Assembly: GCF_003254395.2 (NCBI RefSeq)
Contig: NC_037641.1
Coordinates: 12,920,501 to 12,984,500, forward strand
Length of the DNA: 64,000 nt
DNA from: Apis mellifera
Taxonomy: Eukaryota; Arthropoda; Insecta; Hymenoptera; Apidae
Direction of reading: 5' to 3'
The position numbers and the translations under genes were made by a program. The notes under the pieces are model-generated. The model was given only the letters and a program-made list of their open reading frames with translations. It made no database searches and was not told the origin of the DNA. Shown one piece after another: positions 26,401 through 40,700 of the stretch (the first letter of the stretch is position 1; each line of letters opens with the position of its first letter).

Positions 26401-29400
26401 CGTGCTCGAGCGTGCGCGAGGGAGAGGGGGGCGCGGCGTGTACAATGCCGGCAACTTAACTCGTGGAATGATCAAAGCTTTAACGAACGTTCGCTGTCCG
26501 TGGCCGGTTGCCGCAATCAGGGGTTAGCCGAGGTTAGTCGCCGATCTATTGAGCGTAAATACTCGACGATATCCTTCTTCGTCGATTAAATTAAAAAATC
26601 TTCGAAACGTCAAGGATCAAAGGGAGAGAGATATTCGGAGATATATCGAACGTCGACAGTTTATCGAACTTTGCTTCGATGAAATTTATTTTATTCCGAG
26701 GGAAAGGTAGAAGCAGACAAGATGGAGAAATTTTGCCTCGATAATTTAGACGTTAGAAACATGAATAATAATTGCAAACAATTGTAATATTTTGAACGGA
26801 GATTACACGAGAAACGTTTAATATTTTAACAAGTAACTAAACTTAATTCGAAATTTCCAACTAATTGCTTCTTCAATCGGATTTAATGCTTGAAACTCTG
26901 CAACGGCATTGAGTTTCGAATTTTCGTCAATTACAAGATTTACCTTGGATCGAATTGATTACATTCTCTGAAACGGGTTAATGCCTCCAACTCCAGGAGC
27001 GACTACTAGGAAGTTCCTCTGAATTATGTACGCGGCCGAAACGAAGCCGCCGGCCACGCCTCTTGCGACGTTTTGACGAACTGCGAAGGAGCGGAGGAAG
27101 AAAACGGACGACGAGCAACGAGTTGGAAAATTTATTATCGTCTCCTTGTGAGCCACGCTCTCGCGTTGTTCGAATTCGCCAAACTTTCCGCGTGTTATAA
27201 AATTATTGCTCAAACTATTGCGGATACACGAATTAACTCCGAGAGAACGGATCGATATTTCCTTTCCTAGTTACGTATCGCGCAACGATATATTTCGATT
27301 AGATCGAGCGGATAGGAAAACTATCGAGTCGCAAAACTGGATTCCTTGCTCGATCTCTCTCCTCCGAGATTTATGACCGTTCGTCTCCGACGTCCGTCGT
27401 GGATCCAACCTGTGATGGAACGAACAATTTCTTATGCTTTTCTCTCCCTCTCTCTCCAGCCGAGGAAGAACGCGTCTCGTTATGGTTTATTCATAAAACG
27501 TAGCGCTGGGTCGTTTCGGCAGGCAAATTTAGACCCCGTTCGCGGAAAGAATTTCTTCCATTCGAATTAAAGCTTTACCCCCACTTCCGTTTTTCCCGAA
27601 TTGAAAGAGGGCGCGTATTCGTTTTCCAGAACGTGCAAGTGGTTGATCGTGCTCTCTCTCTCTCTCTCTCTCTCTCTCAGACACTTGAGGCGACGTAAAA
27701 GTTTAAGGTGGCGAGATGCCATTGTTTGAACTTGGACGATAAGCTATCTTAAGCGACTCGATAACCGAGATAGGAATTTCTTTCTTTCTCCCTTTCTCGA
27801 ATTAATCCCGAATCTTTCTCGAATATTTTCTTTCCGACCGCGAAAGACAGTTGCAGTTCGGTCGATGGATGGACAACTTCACACGAGTGAGAAGTGAAGT
27901 TGGCGCGGACGAAGAAGGAGCGTAAGTGGAGGGGGAAAAATTCGTTCGCTCGATTTCCGAAGCGAACGATGGATAAAGGAAACGGAGGGAGGAGGGAGGG
28001 GGGAGAAAGGGAAGATAGCGGATTTCGCGATTCTTTATTCGAGCGTGGGGCATCGGTCGGCGGACGTGGCACTAGCTGCAAATAAATTGCATCGTCGAGC
28101 GGTCTTATGCTAATCCGCTTGGCACGAGTGTCTATTACGAAAGACGGCGCGAGGAAGAGGGAAAAGAAAAAAGAAAAGGGGAGAAAGACAGCGCCGCGAC
28201 ACACACGGAAAACGACCGGTTGTCGCTTGAAATTTCACGCGACAACCGTTGCCACGTGTTCGCGGCAACACGGCGGCGCAGGGACAACGTAATTTTCGAC
28301 AAAGGGGGGACATAGGCGAGCCCGTGCTGCAGAAGCGAATCGAGAGAGGCCGTAATTTCATCCGAGATGACTCGACCTAGATGGCGCGCGCTGCTTTCGA
28401 ACAATAGATTCGAGATTATTTATTCCCGATTTAAACACGGAGATTTAATTCTTGCTTTTTATTATGAATTTGTTATTTTTTAAAAAATATATATAAAATA
28501 TAAAAGTATAAACGTAATAAGAGAAATTAACATTGATTAGTAGAATAAATGTTGGAAGATGGAACGGAATAAGAAAATTGCCAACTAAAGTTAGGAAAAT
28601 TATCGTTTCTCCAAAATATAGCGAATGAATAATTATATAAATGAGTTATTATAATATAAGATTGGTTGAAATTAATCTATATTAATTTTAGTATAATTTT
28701 CATCATCGCATCTGTCAATTTCTGAATGAAGAAGAATGATGAAGTGATTATTTTAAGCTTAATTTGCAAGAAAAAAAAGATTTATCGATAGATTATAACG
28801 ATTTAAATTAACGTTAAATTAATTTTAATATATTTGCAAATTTTTGCGAATCAAATATGGCTGTAAAAAAAAGTAGAAAGTTTCTAATACGAAGTAATTA
28901 CTTTAAGCTTAATTCAGAATAGAACAAAAAACTTAATATAATTTATAACGATTCAAATTTAAAAAGACGTTTAGAGATATCGTACCCGTTAAATAAATTT
29001 GAAATTTAAATGCTTTTTAATAAATTTACAGAATATTTCTCAATTATTGAAATCAGTTATCGATTATCACTTGTCTAGCTACATACCCATGTACTTTGTC
29101 CAATCTTATTAATTTTCTTTATTTTTAATTTTCGGATTGTTCGTTTAACTTTTAAGGGATCGAAAAATTCCAATCTCGAAACCGAGCGAAAAATTATTAT
29201 TCTTTACAAATTTGAAAACGAATCTCCTCTTTCGCTTTAATATTCGCATGTTGCGCGTCTACTCCGTCGATAAACGCTCGCTTCACAACAGTGTTTCCGA
29301 AAGCAGAAGGGTCGCACAGCAGAGCGCAGCAAAATCCAATAGCTCGCTTATCTAGAATTTTCATCGCGAGCAAGGATTACCACGTCTCGCGACGACCGTC

Positions 29401-30835
29401 TCCCGTCCCTTCGACTCGAAAATTCTGCGTCGGTCGATCGATGTTCCAGTTCATCGAAAGCAGGTTGTAAACGGCAGTTTTCATTGACTGGCGTGAAACG
29501 AGGGTATCTGATGGGAGCGAGGCACCATTCCACGAACGAGCGGAATGGGAAATGAACGATGCGCCGCCGCGCTTATTCCGACGAAAATAGACATTGCGCG
29601 ATGTGGTTAACATGTAAGGGCATGCCCGCACAACACGAGACGGGAATATCGATCCAGATGCTCCCTCGCACCTGATCTCGCACGCCACGAATATACGCGA
29701 ATATGAAACGGGAAGGAAAAGAACGTTTCCTTGAGCGGTTATCGAACAACGGCACTCGAAAAACTATTTTTCCACCGAAATCGTATATTTATATACGCTA
29801 TTATTATTCGCGAGCTTGCGAAGTATAAAATGATTGATAAAAATTAATTTTTTTATGAACGAATTATTAAGAATTTTCAATCATATAAAATTTTATTATA
29901 ATTATGACGTATATGTAAATTCATGATGTTGCATTTGATTTGATATAACTGCGTCGTATTTTGATAAATTTGTAAGAAAATTTTTAAAATGGTATTGATG
30001 ATTTTATAATTTAATTTCTCAACAGTTTAATTCGAAATTTCATAAAATTTCGCAAAATAATTAATTCTAATTATTAATCCTTAAAGTTAATTTAAATTAT
30101 AACTGCACTATTATATCCTTATATTATTGTTATATTGCTGTATTATAACAATAATATAATGATTAAGTTAAGTTTCAATTTAATGAAATAATTTAATCCG
30201 TCTAACTAAATTAATAACTGATAAATTTTTTATATATATAAGAATCTTGAAAGATTCCTTAAAGATCCATCTTTAAAAGATTTTCGTATTTTCAAGTACG
30301 TGTACATCATCATCTCCATCCAAATTTTTTTAAACCTATTGAATGTGAGCCACTTCATTTCACATATACCTTGAGAAACTGAAACTTTTTTTCCTGATAT
30401 TCAAAGTTAGACTCGAAGAGCAATGAAAAAGTAAATTTTCAAGAATAATATCAAACACGATATATCTTCACTATAATTTTATACAAACGATTATTTTATT
30501 ACGATTATGTCGGGAGCTAATTTTCTTTTTTTTTTTTATTTTAGTATCGATAATAATAAAAATTATAATTATCTCGGTAATTTTTTTTTTTTCATTTCAA
30601 AGCTTAAAAGGCTTCGTCGTTTACGACGATTCGAGAAAGAAATATTTTGTTCTTAAAACTCTTTTTTAAAATTAAGATTAAGAATAAAAAATATTAAATA
30701 ATAATTAAAAAAAAAATATCGCAAATATCAAAATAAGAATTAAAAAAAAATAGCAAATATCGTAAACAATAATTTTATTTCTTGGAGATCGACCATATTT
30801 ATATTCATTAAATATTTATATATTATATATTTATT

Positions 30836-30884
<49 letters not shown>

Positions 30885-33800
30885 CTATTATTTAAAAATA
30901 TTTTTAAAAATTGAAAAATATCCAAAATTTAACTTAATTTTTCATACTAATTATATAAATCATAAATAAACAAACATGAATAATATGCATAATAATTAAT
31001 TTTTTAATTTAATTTTTTTAAAATTTAAATAAAATCTAAATGGTTTCAACGTAACTACTTAAAAAAAGAAATCGTACTGTCTTGTGGGTCAAATTTATAT
31101 ATAAATATAAACATTAATATATTAATATAATATATAAATATTACATAAATTTATGTAATTTATATAAAAAATTGTTTCATTTCGAAGAGTTACTCGTGAA
31201 AAGGGAAGTTTTGTCCGCTTTTGAGATATACCCCCAATCGAAACGAAATCGCGTTTCCTTCCTTCAGGATTTCGAACCGTTTAAGGCTGTTCCTCTCGCG
31301 TAAGAGGCTTACGCGATAAGAAGATGGGATGGCATTTCTTCTGCTTCCCTCCACCCTCTTTCCCCTCCACTTGTCGAGAAACTCGGTTGTAATTCCGAAA
31401 ATAAGAGGCGTCCCATTAAAATGACGACGCACGTCTGCGACCTCCTCCTCCATATTCTCGGTCCGTTTGTTCACAATCGTTAATCTTGCGTTTCCAGTTA
31501 TACAGAAACAGCTGAGGTGGTTGGTTCGAACGAAACGATAATCTATGGAGTTTTTCGAGCTTCGATACGTCTTCTCAAGGAGAAAAGAAACGCGAATTTT
31601 CATTGAAATTTCCATGAAAAGCTTGTCCGTGTTATTTAATTGCTCCTCGAGCGAGAAAGAAAAAGAGAGAGAGAGGATATTTATTTTATTTTCCCGAATA
31701 TTTCGAGGATCGTGGAATTACGCGCTCGTAAAAGAAAAGAAGAAAAAAAAAAAGAGAAAGCAAAATTTATTCGGAAAGAGAAAGAAAAAAATTCGTCGAA
31801 ATATTTCTTTTACGATCAATTTACAGGAGGCACGAAATATCGGCGCTTCGCCGTCCGAAAGGCACCTCTCTTAAAGCTTTCGCGATAACTAATGGTAACC
31901 AAAGGTATAAATAGAGTCTCGATAGGGGGGACGAAAGGGTTTGAAGAATCTCGGATACCTGAGCTATTATCTGTCCGTGAGGACCGAACTTTGGGAAATT
32001 CGAAAAATTTCCTGTCAAAAAAAAAGAAAAAAAAACTCGTCTTTTACGATCGAATCGCTCTACATAACCGATACGACACTTTCCACTCGTTGGACTGAGC
32101 TCATCTTTCTTTTGATTTCTCCTCTGATCACTTTCTCGCGAAAATTGACGCAAGCGAGTGACACGTAACGTTTCCTTTCGAGATCGAGAGAGAGAGAGAA
32201 ATCGTTAGGTCTGCATTTCCGCGTTGATAATTCGTTGTGCGTGAGAAAAATGTAAAAAAATGGAAGCGTTATCCACGCATTATCAACCTCGGTTTCCGCG
32301 GGAAATACGGCAATCCGGTGCAAACGAGGTGAATTCGACTCGTTTCGGAAACGTTCGTGCATTTCCGTTCGAAATGTTCGGTTCGTTTCGGAAACGTTCG
32401 TGCTTTTCCGTTCGAATTGCTCAGTGCGCATCGTCCACGTGGAATACATATATATACGATTGGACAAAATTCAACTAAAAATGAGAAATAATTTTCGATG
32501 GAACGCGTAAATAAACATTGCATGCATTCTCTTGTAAATTAGAAAAAAAAATAGAAATTTTAAATCCTCTTTTTTAAACGCTCACGGATTAAATGAAATA
32601 CGCAAGCAATGGGATAAGTGAATCGGTCACGTTTCAATAGTTGAGAAATATTCTGTAAATAAAACATCTGTTTTAAATCGTAAATTATCGATAGAAGTTT
32701 TTTCTTCTTCTCTTGCTTTTTTTCTCTTTATTGCAAATTAATCTTTTAAAGTCAAGTAATTAACATTAACATCGTATTAGAAATTCACGCGATGTAATAC
32801 TTTTTTTATATACGTTCCATGCGATAAGAGTCGAATGTATTTAGAAACTTTCTACCTTTTTTTTTTTTTTTTTACCGTCACAGTCGTTTCGCAAAACTTT
32901 GCAAAACTATATTAATTTCAACGTTTACGGCCGCGTGACACATACGGGCGCATGTGTCGCCACCGTTAAAGCATTCTTTTAATCTAGCCACTGAATGTTT
33001 ATGGATTAATTTCCCTCTTGTGCGTACACAATGTATTCTAATATATCGTTGTGTTTAATTTATTTTGGAGAGAAAGCAGTAAAAGTAATATTTCTAACTT
33101 CAGTTTAGATAATTTTTTTATTTTCCATTCCACGTCCAAGTCTTCTTCTTTTTTTTTTATTTTATAATTTTCAGTCTCTCTTCGTTTTTATCGTTATTTT
33201 GTTAAATTATCACCGTTTTGGCCCATATCTGGTGCATATCTATCTTGTAATTTGTATATTTGCCGATGGAAATAGCCGAGGACATCTCTCCGTATAAATA
33301 TATTTCTTTAGAACACCGTTTCCAATTCTCAAGGTTCAATTTACCCGTACGCTCGTCAAATTCGAAGCGCTTTCCAAGTTAATTGGCCGCAGACAAGTTT
33401 TTCGCGCGATTACTTAAGGATTCGAATCATAAATATTCATATATTTTCCTATCCACGTTTATTACCGTGTATTTTTTTTCTCCCTATACTACAATTAATC
33501 GCGATGTTAATTTTTTTTTCTTAAACGTATCTGTCAAACTGAAGAGAAAAGAAAATAATTTCGTCCCTAGGTTAGCTCCTATTATATACCACGAAACCAA
33601 TTTCGTTCTCGTTTTGTTCGAATAAAGTTACCAAGTTTCGGAGTAACGATGTCTGACAAATTCACGTCCACGTCCATTATTATAATGGAGCCACGACGGT
33701 TTTAGGTGTTTGGCCATCGACAGACGTTAACCCAGTTTAAAGTTCTCCCCGAGATTTTAGTCTGGGAGATTATAAATCAGCGTATTTCGGTATCGCGGAA

Positions 33801-34687
33801 GCCACGCTGGCTGCCTATTAATACATCCCCCCGAGTTTCGTGTCGCACTTAGTTGCACATCTGCAAGTAAGTTAGTAAGTAAGTAAGTAAGTAAGTAGCT
33901 ACGGCGAGGCGTATGCGCGATGCGTCGTCGTTGGACGCGCGAGAGACGAATTTGATACCCGGCCAACTTGACCCGCGCGCGGAGAAAGCGAAAGACTCGT
34001 TGCGAAAAGAAAAGGGATGGCCCGGCTAACGCGACTAATCGATAATTGGAGCGCGCCGGGACCGAACGCTTTTTTACCATCGATCGATCCGGAGGCAGGT
34101 TACATCATCGGTTTGTTTTTGCCCGCCTCGTATAATCGCGGCACAAGTTGCGCTATAATTCACGTATAACGGTTCAATAGCATCGCGCGATATATGTATA
34201 TTACCGACCGAGGTCAAGATTGCTCGCATTCCATATAGCTACGTAACTCGGCTTGTGGCCGAGTCGCAAAAAAAAAGTGTATCTCATTAAATTTATCTGC
34301 TCCCTCCTCCCCCCTCCTCCGCCCGAGAGAGCGATCCTCGATGGGCAATCGGACAATCGGTTCATCGATCACGATCGGTTCTCGGCCGCTGATTGGCCCG
34401 CGTGGGTCCGCGTGGGTGTTCACCGCGACCAACGACGATATTATATACCGACCGATCCTTGCCTTGAGATATAGCGCTACACCGCTTTAGAAAGTGCACG
34501 GCCACCGGACGGTTTGCAATTAACGGTTTCCACGTTTTATACGAAACGTTTTTAGCGTTTCGCTCGCCAACGTCGAATCAACGACAATAAGATTCTCATT
34601 TGTTTCTCTTTCTCCGGTTTGTGAGGGGAAAGTGAACGATTGTCAAATCAAGTAAATTTCACCGGGGTTACGATTCATGCCGCGAAA

Positions 34688-34757
<70 letters not shown>

Positions 34758-37700
34758 GAAGTTATTTATGAATTATTCCCGCGTTTACGACGCGATCGAC
34801 GGATTGATTGGATGGATTGTGTTTAAAGGGGAAACGCGGATTCGATGATTTCAATAACTGACAATGCGCAATTCTCTTTCTCAGGAGTTGGAGAGAGAGA
34901 AGTCACGGCTTGGGATCGCCGTGTGCTTGGACGATAATTACCGCGAAATGTAAATTGCATCCTCCGCGATTATATTGCGCATACGTCTGTGTCGCATCGA
35001 CGATTTATATCGCGATGATTTTTCTTGTCGAGGACTCGACTCTCTCCGTCAACGGAGATCGAAAAAGTAAATAACTGGTTAAAAATTTCGAAAACAAACT
35101 TGCTTTACGGTAGCTGTTACGATCTGCTTCCTCAAACGTTACTCGATTATTTGCAATTATTATTATTTATCGAACGATAAATAAATCGAAGTGAACTTTA
35201 TTCAACTATTAAATTTCTCCCATATATAATAGTAACGATCTCCGAGTATCGAATGACGACGCGAAAAGTAAACGGACGAGGAGATGATTCGATGAATCGT
35301 TTAAGAAATTACAGTTCTATATCCAATCGACCACGCATACAGATCGCGGGGGCAATGCGATAGATCCATCAGAGTTAATCGATTCGTTAAGACCAACTGG
35401 CCAAGTTTAATTAGTCGAGTCCGCTCTTCTTCCTCTTCCTTGGAAATCTATCATCGAAACGATCTTATGTATATATATATATCAACGAATGACCCAACTA
35501 ATTCCTAATTATTAGATTTAAAATTATAAAATTATAAAAGATTTAAAATTTAGAGCAAGATATAAATATCGATACAGTAAATTTGGCGATTCCTTTTAGA
35601 GAGGAGTATAATACACGGGTATCCATAGCGACGCGATGGACCACCGTCGTCGAGGAGAGGCGCGTGTCGTTCGATCAACAATCGTGAAGCGTTTCAAATA
35701 GGTAATACGGTACAGCTTTACGAATCGAGTTAGAAGCGGGCGAGAGGAGTACAAATAACACCGTGGGATCGATCATCGATAGTTGTTACGGTTGTACGCA
35801 CGATAAATTCTGACACGCGATATCGAACAGCTCCGGGGATAAATGGGGAAAAATGGGAATTGCAGCGGCATTCCAACGATCGCTTCGACCGCGCGCTCCG
35901 CTACTCGTTCTCCGTGACACTAATGGGCAGGCATGAAAGCCGAGAAATTTACGCGATCGATTTTTTCCCCTAGTTGGCGCGAGATAAACCGCGCAGTCTC
36001 GCTCAGTCATCGAATTCGCGGTTCAGCCGATAACGTCGGTATTCATTAACCGGCACGGCGCGCTCGAGATAGAAAACTCGCCCGTCGCCGACAATGTTTC
36101 GCGAATCGTTTCGAGATACGCGTTTTCGATAAAACGAGCGTTCCGTAAATTACCTTTACCCGAAATACACGCGAGCTAATAAATCCCCCCTCCCCTCTTC
36201 TCCTCTAACACGTTCAACGCGATTAATCGTACTTTCTCCTTTCGCGATAAACTCTTCCTCGTTTCCATTTTATCCGCGCTCGTAACACGCCGCGGAATCG
36301 TAATACGAATTCGATCGACGAGCAACGGTGGTCAAGTACTCACGTAGAAGGAAAGCTCGACTCGATGCGAGTGCTTGGGCACGCAGGTGAGGGCTTCCGA
36401 TCTGCAGCACCCGGTGTCGTCCGAGCACCTGTGCAAGATGGCGCAGTGCGGGACGTAGGTGGTCGACGGGCTCGGGTACACGTCGCGAACTGGAATCACC
36501 CTTGGCCGTGGCCACTGGCAGCTCCCCTCCCGCGACACCTTGATCGCGTGTTGAAGAGCCTCTCGGATTTCCGCCGCTGGAACGTAAAAAAATTCCGTGC
36601 GGAAGAATTAACTTTTTTTCTTCTCCCCGAAGGAGAGCACGGTCGGTAAAGGAAATTCTAGCGAGAAGGAAGGAAAAGGAAGGAGGGAAGATGCGAAGCG
36701 ACGACTCGGCTCGGCATTTCGAAACGAATCTGTAAGGCACGGTGACACGAATCACGCGAGCTTTCTATTGATTCAACGCGAGGATACCTCTAATCGCTTT
36801 CTACGCGTTTAACGCAGCGTCGATAATTATGCCGCGGCTATCTCTCGTTGCAATTTGTATGGGCTCGGCTATTCGTATGGGAGAAATTACATTGTATCTG
36901 AGAATCGATTAATCACGCTACGGACGGACGGACTGTATCGAAAATGCCGTGAAAGAATCTCGCGGAGGAACGTTGACGGATCCCGGTCGATAAAACACCG
37001 ACTGTCGCCAGGACGCGAGCAGAAGATTTTATTTTACGAAGCAAATATCGACGGTGTAATTGCGGACTAGAGGTCTGCCACGTTGCCACGTTTACGTTAA
37101 AACCATCGGGGCCAAGTTCGGGCTTGGAGATTCGAGGCGAGGCGATTAACCGACTATCGTCCGCCAATTGTGAACGAGCCGTAACGAGAATCGAGTCTTT
37201 GAATCGCGGATAAAACGGAGGGTTGTGCGAACACTTGAAACCTCGTTTCGAGGAAACGATTCTCGAGGAGAGAGTTTAACGAGAGAACGTCCGCTCCTCG
37301 TTATTTTATTCGAGGAAGTTATCTTATTCCTCCTTGGTTTCCAACCATCATCCGAACAATCGACGAAAGTAAGGTAAAATAGCAGAGGCGGCGGCTCTGT
37401 TCTTCCACGTAAAACGTCGCTCGTCGCCCCGTCCCGTTCGGTTTGACGAAAAGGAAGGATAATTTCGAACGGAGGAGAATCTCGACGCGAATTTCATCGA
37501 TCGAATCCGAATAAGAAAGGGAGGAGGAAGTTCGTCGTGTCCGTGGAATTATTTCCCCCGGTTTTAATCGTTGCCAACGATCACTTGCTGTATGCTAATT
37601 TTCCAACGTAGGCGTTGCTCTCGCGCGGCCGTGCCGCTGCTTGCCAGAGATTATATCGGCGCATTTACAATAGAGGCACGGCCGTCACCGCCGTTTAAAC

Positions 37701-40700
37701 CACGTCGCTCGCACGTCGAACATCCAAAGTAATATATTCAAATCCGGAATGCGAAGAAACGATCTATGGGGACGAGATCCGATTTCCTCCCTTCGTCCCC
37801 TTTCCCTCCCGTTTCCATTCTACAATTTCCAAAACGGAATCCCATCCAAGAGAAGGAGGAGGGATGAGTGGTATGTATATCGGCGGTAGACAGCGCGTCG
37901 AAAGCGCGGCAAATCGATTCGAGCGGCTCGATACGAATTGGCGCGGGGAGAATACGGGGGGCGCGTCGCGTAACGCGCGAGAAAGTCGGAGTCGGAGGGC
38001 AAACAGGGATTGCCGCAATACTCGTAATTAATTTGCATATTAATAGGTCGTCCGTGTAAGTGAGCATTGGCGCGCTGATCGAAGAGGAAGAATCATTGGA
38101 GACGCGGTTGTGCAATAACGTAATTGTGCATACACTCTGCCATAACGCACTGTTTATTGTATTCGAGGAGAGATAAATAGAGGGGTCTGGAAAAAAGGGA
38201 TCTGCAAGAAAAAAAAAAATTAATAATTTCGATTAGACTTTTTGACCCGTTTTTTCCCTCCCCCCTCATCGATATTTGCATCGGTGGAATAATTATTGGA
38301 GGAAGCTGGGGAGAAGGATGGCGTCGACGAGACCACCATCGTCGATTTAATAACGATCAATAACGGTTAGGAGAGAGAAAGAGTGAGAGGGGTTGGAACA
38401 CATCATCGATATTTGCATAAATCGACAGCGTGGAATTTCGATTACGATATTGGACAAGAATAATTTTTCTCATCGAGGATTCTGCGTGTATTCTTTTTTT
38501 TTTTTTTCGCCAAAGGTACAAGTGGAGGGCATAAATCGAAGCCAACTTACTCTTCCCGTTCTTATTATATTGCTGCATGTTGCCCCTGGTTTCTTTGACG
38601 CTCTCTCGAGTGCCCAGAGTCTGCCACTTGTGAACGCTGTGCGCCGACATCGGGGGATAGTCGTTCCTCGATTGGTACCCGTTGTACTGCGCTCCTGTCC
38701 CACCACGATCACCCTCGTACGCTCTCGGGTCCCGATAATCGTAATTCTGAGTAACCACAGGCCTGGCCGTGGTGGTGGTGGTGGTGGTGCTGGTCGTTGT
38801 GGTGGTCGTCGAGCTGCTGCTCATCATTTTCGACAGGGTGGTCGAGGCTGAGGTCTCGTCTTCGTTCTCGTCCTCGTCCTCGGCGTAGTCCTGAATGAAG
38901 AAACAAATCTCGATGAATTTTTCTTTCTTTTTTTTTTTTCTCTCTGCGAGAGAGAAAGTTACGGTTTGAAACACTGACTAAATAAGATTTGCTCGCGAGA
39001 TAAACTGGAAGAGTAGGAGCGAAAGAATCCAAAAAATATTAATCGCGATGCTTTTTTCGTGGGACCGTGGGTGGGCCAACACTCCCTTGGCCGTGGCCTG
39101 TGGAGATTTCCTGGCTAAGATAAGGTTAATAAACGAATTTGCATCTCATCGCGACGCGGCATTCTCGAGGAGCGAGCCGTCCGGAAGGAGAACAGAGACC
39201 TACTTAATAGCGGTGCGCAACATCTGGATCCTTTGATCTCGAGCCGCTTAATAGAAACAATCCCTGTGACCGCGTGTATGCGTGTACGCGTCACACGAAT
39301 CCAGGGAGAAATTCACCGTGGATGCCGTGGTTCGGTCCTCCCCCCGTCGACGGCTTTTGCATGGCTGCCAGCTGCGAGCCTCTCGTCAATCCGATCGACC
39401 GACACTCGAAACTCGTGTCAGTCTGCCCAGTTTCTTTTTCGCGTGCCACGTACGTTTTATGCCGCACTCGAGATATCCCGATTCGATCGCGCTTGCGCGG
39501 GTCACGCGTGCGCGCGCAGCCGCAGCAAAAAACGACCTCGACTCACGAAAATTTCATTTCGTTCTGTAACGTGCGAACGCGCACAGCCACCACCGCGCGC
39601 GTGGCGAGTGTGCGCTCGAAATAAATGTCTGGCTCGGAGTAATCGAACGGAAACGATTCGAAGGCAAAGAAACGATCGTATGTTTTCGCTTATCCCTTGC
39701 CGAGTGACTCGGATCTGATAACGAGCGTGTCGGCGGCAAGAGCCGGCCGGGATAAAACTCGAAATAATTTATACGAGGGAAACGGTGGAAAGACGGGTGG
39801 AATTGACTCGTTCGCCTCTCGGACGTGCACACAATGCGTCCAATTACTCGAAAACCGATGTATCCGTCGGTTGTGCAACGTCGCGTTCTCTCGCGTTCTA
39901 CCGCGTCGATACACGCGGTAATTCACCTCGCGGAACGTTGGACGGAAAAAGATGGATCTCCTCGAGGAGATTGTTTCGAAAGGTCGGTGAATAACGACGT
40001 TGTTATCGCAATTATAGATGCAGCTTCTGTCCGTTCGCATCGCGATATTTATATACGTTTAACATCGTTCCCTCTCGAAAGGAATTTAATCGCCGAAAAA
40101 AAAAGGAAAAAGAAAAACAACCTTACCACTCTTTGATCCGAAAGTATTTCGAATCCCCCTTCCTGCCGTACGAACGAGATGAAACGTAAAGATATCGTAT
40201 CGTCCACGCTCTTTGATCCCGCGGAAAAAGCAGAGAGCGAATTGGGTCGTGAATAAATTAGTGCTAGTGGTATCGTATAAATGATACTCGGGGAATCAGA
40301 CTCAGGGAAGAGGTGAGATATGGGCTGAATTTAAAAACTCCTCTCTCTCTCTCTTTCTCTCTCTTTGCAAACCTTCGCTACCTTCGCTCTCAGTGTTTAC
40401 TCTTCGAGATCGCATCCTCCTCTCCTCCACTTTATTCCTCCGCTCGTCGAACTTTGTTATGTACACGGATGAGTAAATACGGGGGGGTATTATCGAGCCC
40501 GGCCGTGATTAGATACCAGTCTCCGTTGGAGAATAATTAAATTGAATGGTAAACGGTGGCGATAAAACGGCGGTAAAAGGAGAATCAATTTCGAAGAATC
40601 GAGCGGCCGCCGCGTTTTACAACGGCAACAGCCGAGTCAAGGGTCGTTCGGAGCTCGTGAAAATTCGCGATAAAAATTCTTGGACGGTCGTCGACGCGCT

